NCBI RefSeq assembly: GCF_010560025.1
Contig: NZ_SAIY01000001.1
Span: forward strand, 992,001-1,056,000
Source: Verrucosispora sioxanthis
GTDB taxonomy: Bacteria > Actinomycetota > Actinomycetes > Mycobacteriales > Micromonosporaceae
Direction of reading: 5' to 3'
DNA: 64,000 nucleotides
A program made the translations under genes and the position numbers. The notes beneath the pieces were generated by a model. That model made no database searches and had not been told where the DNA came from. It worked only from the letters and a program-made list of their open reading frames with translations. Each line of letters opens with the position of its first letter. The stretch's first letter is position 1. Positions 61,529-64,000 of this stretch are shown one piece after another.

Positions 61529-62380
61529 GTGGATGTTTCAATCGTCGTTCTGACCTGGGAAGACTTCGAGCGGACGAACGCCTGCGTGAGATCGCTGCCG
61601 TCCGCCGCTGAGGTTGTCGTCGTGGACAACGGCAGCGCCGCTGACATCAGCTCGGCCCTACAGGCAATGTGCGACGAGACCGGAGCCCGGTACCTCCGTT
61701 CGGAGGTGAACCTTGGCTACGCGAAGGGCATGAACCTGGGAGTACGGCACACCACCCGGTCCCGCGTGGTCTTGTCCAACAACGACATCGTCGTTCGAAC
61801 CGGCGCCGTCGAGGAGTTGTCCGCGCGTCTCGACGATCCGACGGTCGGGGCCGCGTTTCCGACCGTCCTCGACGTGAACGGCGCGGACCAGACAGCGGCC
61901 GGACGCTTCCTGACCGTGGCTGCCGGGCTCGCGCACGCCACCGGACTGAGCCTGGTACTACCGCGCCTGCGGATAGTCTCCCCGCCCGAACAGGGCGACT
62001 GGTTCTCCGGGCCCTTCGTGGCGATCCGCCGGGAAACCCTCGACGCCATCGGCGGCGTCGACGAGTCCTCCTTCTTCTACTCCGAGGATCTACGGCTGTG
62101 TTGGGCGGTCCGGCGGCTGGGGCTGCGCCTCGCCTACGTACCGGCGGCCGTCGTGACCCACGAGGACGACGCGAGCGCCAAGCGACGGTGGCCGCCGGAG
62201 GAGATCTCGCGCCGACAGACCCGCGAGTTCATCCGGGCGAGTCGCGAGCTTGCTGGCTGGCGCGGAAGGATCGCCTGTTCCGCCTACACCCTCGGAGTGC
62301 TGCTACGGGCCGGGGTGGGTGGCGGTGCCACCCGTCGGGCGGTGGCCCGGGGCGCCATCGAAGGACTGCGTGCTCGATGA
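61529..62380 (+). CDS. GT2-family glycosyltransferase (WbbL/rhamnosyltransferase-like)
   Basis: A 283-residue GT-A enzyme. VSIVVLTWEDFE, VVVDNGSAAD, VNLGYAKGMNLGV and LSNNDIVV are the WbbL-type motifs; SGPFVAIRRETLDAIGGVDESSFFYSEDLRLCWAVRRLG is the acceptor/base region. GTG start three bases after the flippase stop. Rhamnose or a related sugar is the usual donor of this group; here that is inference. It overlaps the next gene by ATGA. Confidence 0.88.
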   Translation: MDVSIVVLTWEDFERTNACVRSLPSAAEVVVVDNGSAADISSALQAMCDETGARYLRSEVNLGYAKGMNLGVRHTTRSRVVLSNNDIVVRTGAVEELSARLDDPTVGAAFPTVLDVNGADQTAAGRFLTVAAGLAHATGLSLVLPRLRIVSPPEQGDWFSGPFVAIRRETLDAIGGVDESSFFYSEDLRLCWAVRRLGLRLAYVPAAVVTHEDDASAKRRWPPEEISRRQTREFIRASRELAGWRGRIACSAYTLGVLLRAGVGGGATRRAVARGAIEGLRAR

Positions 62381-63462
62381 GGGTCCTATTCGTGTGCACG
62401 ACGGGTGGTGCCGGACGACGGCAACTTGGCGGCGCTGAGCGATTTCTCGCCGAGATGCTGCCGGCGCTGGCCGAGCAGGGGGTGGAGGTGCTGGCCGCCA
62501 CGCCCGACGACGAGGTGGCGGCGACGCTCCGCGACTCGGGAATCAGGTGGTTCAGGCTCGCAGCCACCCGACGGGTCGATCTTGACTACGCGCGGGACAT
62601 TCGGCGGCTCGTCGACGAGTCGCGGCCGGACGTGGTGAGCGCCCACCTGCTCTCCGCCGCGATGCACGCCAGAGCCGGGCTCGGCGTCAAGGGCCGGCAG
62701 ACTCCGCTGGTGGTCGCACTGCACAACAGCTTGTGGCAGTACCGTGACGCCGCAGCGTCGTTGCGCGGAAAAGCCGCGGTGCAGGCGAACATCACGCTCG
62801 ACCTGATCGCTCGTCGACTACGACCGCACGCAACCGTCGCGGTCTCCGCCTTCGAGGCGGAGGAGCTGCGGGTGCGCGGACGGGTCGACAACGTACGTGT
62901 GATCACAAATCCGTTACCTGCGATCTGGCCGACGGCAGGCCTCACGTCGCTCCGTCCACCGACCGAATCGATCCGGGTGGGCTTCCTCGGTCGACTCGAG
63001 CGAGAAAAGGGCGCGGACCTTCTCACCGACATCGCGGATGCACTCGCTGATGCCGAGTTCCTGGTCGCCGGAGCCGGAACACTGCCCATCGCGGCTCGTC
63101 CCAACATCAGACTCGTCGGCCGCGTGGATGCCGCATCGTTCCTACCGACGCTCGATTGTCTGCTCGTACCATCCCGAGTGGAATCCTTCGGACGTAGCGC
63201 GCTGGAGGCGATGTCCCTCGGCGTTCCGGTCGTGCACTCCGGAGTCGGCGGGCTGGCGGAGATCACTCGGCGGGGTGCGGGTGTGCTTGCCTACCAGGCG
63301 GACCTGACGACACCGGCGATCACCGCCGCCATCCGTGCGGCTACTCGTCCGGGCAGCGACCCGGGGCATCGGCGCGAGTTGGCCCGGGAGTACGCATCCG
63401 AGCACTCCTTCACCCGATGCGTCAAGAACTGGTTTGACCTGTACCGAGCGGTCAGCAGATGA
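62377..63462 (+). CDS. GT4-family glycosyltransferase in exopolysaccharide operon
   Basis: A 361-residue GT-B enzyme. VLFVCTTGGAGRRQLGGAERFLAEMLPALAEQG is the acceptor domain start; IRVGFLGRLEREKGADLL and LLVPSRVESFGRSALEAMSLGVPVVHSGVGGLAEI form the donor site with the E-x7-E spacing. It starts and ends with 4-base ATGA overlaps, so it is within a tightly coupled operon with the GT2 before and the membrane protein after. Sugar unknown. Confidence 0.9.
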   Translation: MRVLFVCTTGGAGRRQLGGAERFLAEMLPALAEQGVEVLAATPDDEVAATLRDSGIRWFRLAATRRVDLDYARDIRRLVDESRPDVVSAHLLSAAMHARAGLGVKGRQTPLVVALHNSLWQYRDAAASLRGKAAVQANITLDLIARRLRPHATVAVSAFEAEELRVRGRVDNVRVITNPLPAIWPTAGLTSLRPPTESIRVGFLGRLEREKGADLLTDIADALADAEFLVAGAGTLPIAARPNIRLVGRVDAASFLPTLDCLLVPSRVESFGRSALEAMSLGVPVVHSGVGGLAEITRRGAGVLAYQADLTTPAITAAIRAATRPGSDPGHRRELAREYASEHSFTRCVKNWFDLYRAVSR

Positions 63463-64000
63463 CGCCACGCCAACCTGACGAGCATGGCGCCCGGCTGCCG
63501 AATTCGGCATCGAGCCCCGACCCTGCACCAGGAGAGGTGACAGGGAAACCGATGCTCCCCGCTGAGAAACGGCTTTGGTCGGTCGGCATCCCCTTTGTCT
63601 CTGGCACGCTGCTGTTCATGTCCGTGTGGGACACCGGTGCTGCCGTGACACTTGCCTTGGCGGTAGCGGCCCTGCTCGCAGCGAGGTCGCGGATGTGGGG
63701 TTTGGCCGCATGTACAGCCGCCTGGGGTGCCACCTTCCTCGCCGTACTTACCGTTCCCGGCCCCTACGACTCCTGGGCTGGCGAGGCGGTGTTGCCGGTC
63801 CTCGCCGGATACGTGGCCGTGTTCCTGACCGCGTGGGCTGTCGGACGGCGACTGACGGTACGGCGCGACGGCGTCGAGTCGCGTCGGCCGACGCTTTCAT
63901 GGCCCAGTCAACGGCGCCTGCTGACATACCTCTTCGTTCTGCTCGGTATCGCGGCCGCGACGTCGGCCCTCCGGTTCCAGGGGGTGGTGCCACCACTGCT
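63459..64000 (+). CDS. Polytopic membrane protein, N-terminal part (candidate O-antigen-type polymerase), cut by window edge
   Basis: 180 codons are visible with no stop. The ATG at 63459 overlaps the preceding stop as ATGA. About 40 residues of polar N-terminus are followed by hydrophobic helices (IPFVSGTLLFMSVW, VTLALAVAALLAA, LAACTAAWGATFLAVL, VLPVLAGYVAVFLTAWAV, LLTYLFVLLGIAAATSA). Position after Wzx, GT2 and GT4 genes suggests a Wzy/O-antigen ligase-type polymerase, but the diagnostic later loops are outside the window. Confidence 0.6.
   Translation, partial: MTPRQPDEHGARLPNSASSPDPAPGEVTGKPMLPAEKRLWSVGIPFVSGTLLFMSVWDTGAAVTLALAVAALLAARSRMWGLAACTAAWGATFLAVLTVPGPYDSWAGEAVLPVLAGYVAVFLTAWAVGRRLTVRRDGVESRRPTLSWPSQRRLLTYLFVLLGIAAATSALRFQGVVPPL

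Overview
The window is high-GC actinobacterial DNA. Dense gene packing, GTG starts, ATGA/GTGA stop-start overlaps and likely leaderless genes behind TANNNT hexamers all fit this. The mix of secreted CBM13 glycosidases, tandem lipoprotein L,D-transpeptidases, an AfsR/SARP regulator and orn beside tRNA-His suggests a Micromonospora-like member of the Micromonosporaceae. The genus is inference. There is no rRNA and no CRISPR array. || 0-7.3 kb: a secreted polysaccharide-degradation run on the minus strand (GH10 xylanase, GH5 glycanase, a beta-helix protein cut by the window edge) behind a 12-bp perfect palindrome, then a secreted GSDH-type sugar dehydrogenase and an aldo/keto reductase. || 7.3-19.7 kb: a surface-glycan or glycolipid locus. 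One arm (minus) has an SDR epimerase, a UbiA enzyme with decaprenyl-phosphate phosphoribosyltransferase motifs and a GT4. The divergent arm (plus) has a membrane-anchored endonuclease/exonuclease/phosphatase-fold enzyme, a GT2, an AfsR-type regulator, an LPG-synthase-like membrane protein, a second GT4 closely related to the first, a second GT2 and an SDR. || 19.7-37.3 kb: accessory DNA. Three pieces of tRNA-Lys 3' sequence lie at 19.78, 32.83 and 37.25 kb. The last two belong to a 144-bp, 3-mismatch direct repeat ending in the anticodon region, the signature of integration into a tRNA gene; only the 37.25 kb copy is an intact tRNA. Between them lie a small cassette with inverted ends, an ABC exporter pair with a GT2, an operon-like set (GT1, two-subunit Rieske dioxygenase, CMD-family protein, cysteine-containing unknown protein), and a decayed region of truncated XRE/TPR regulators, an orphan antitoxin, a NUDIX gene, a frameshifted 5-formyl-THF cyclo-ligase-like gene and a tandem-duplicated unknown protein beside a lipoprotein. 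No integrase was recognised. || 37.3-54.7 kb: core-like DNA with two tandem L,D-transpeptidases, tRNA-His, orn, a GT87-like mannosyltransferase, a copper locus (CopC-CopD, YcnI, ECF sigma, MauE, DsbA-like, and a membrane protein that, like CopC and YcnI, should begin with His after signal cleavage), a CbiMNQO-type nickel/cobalt importer with a Nur-like box, bcp, tRNA-Leu, a GNAT protein and an expansin-like protein. || 54.8-64 kb: a MOSC protein and a methyltransferase, then an exopolysaccharide locus (LCP protein, polyprenyl glycosylphosphotransferase, Wzz-like protein, flippase, GT2, GT4 and the start of a polytopic protein that may be a Wzy-type polymerase) running off the right edge.
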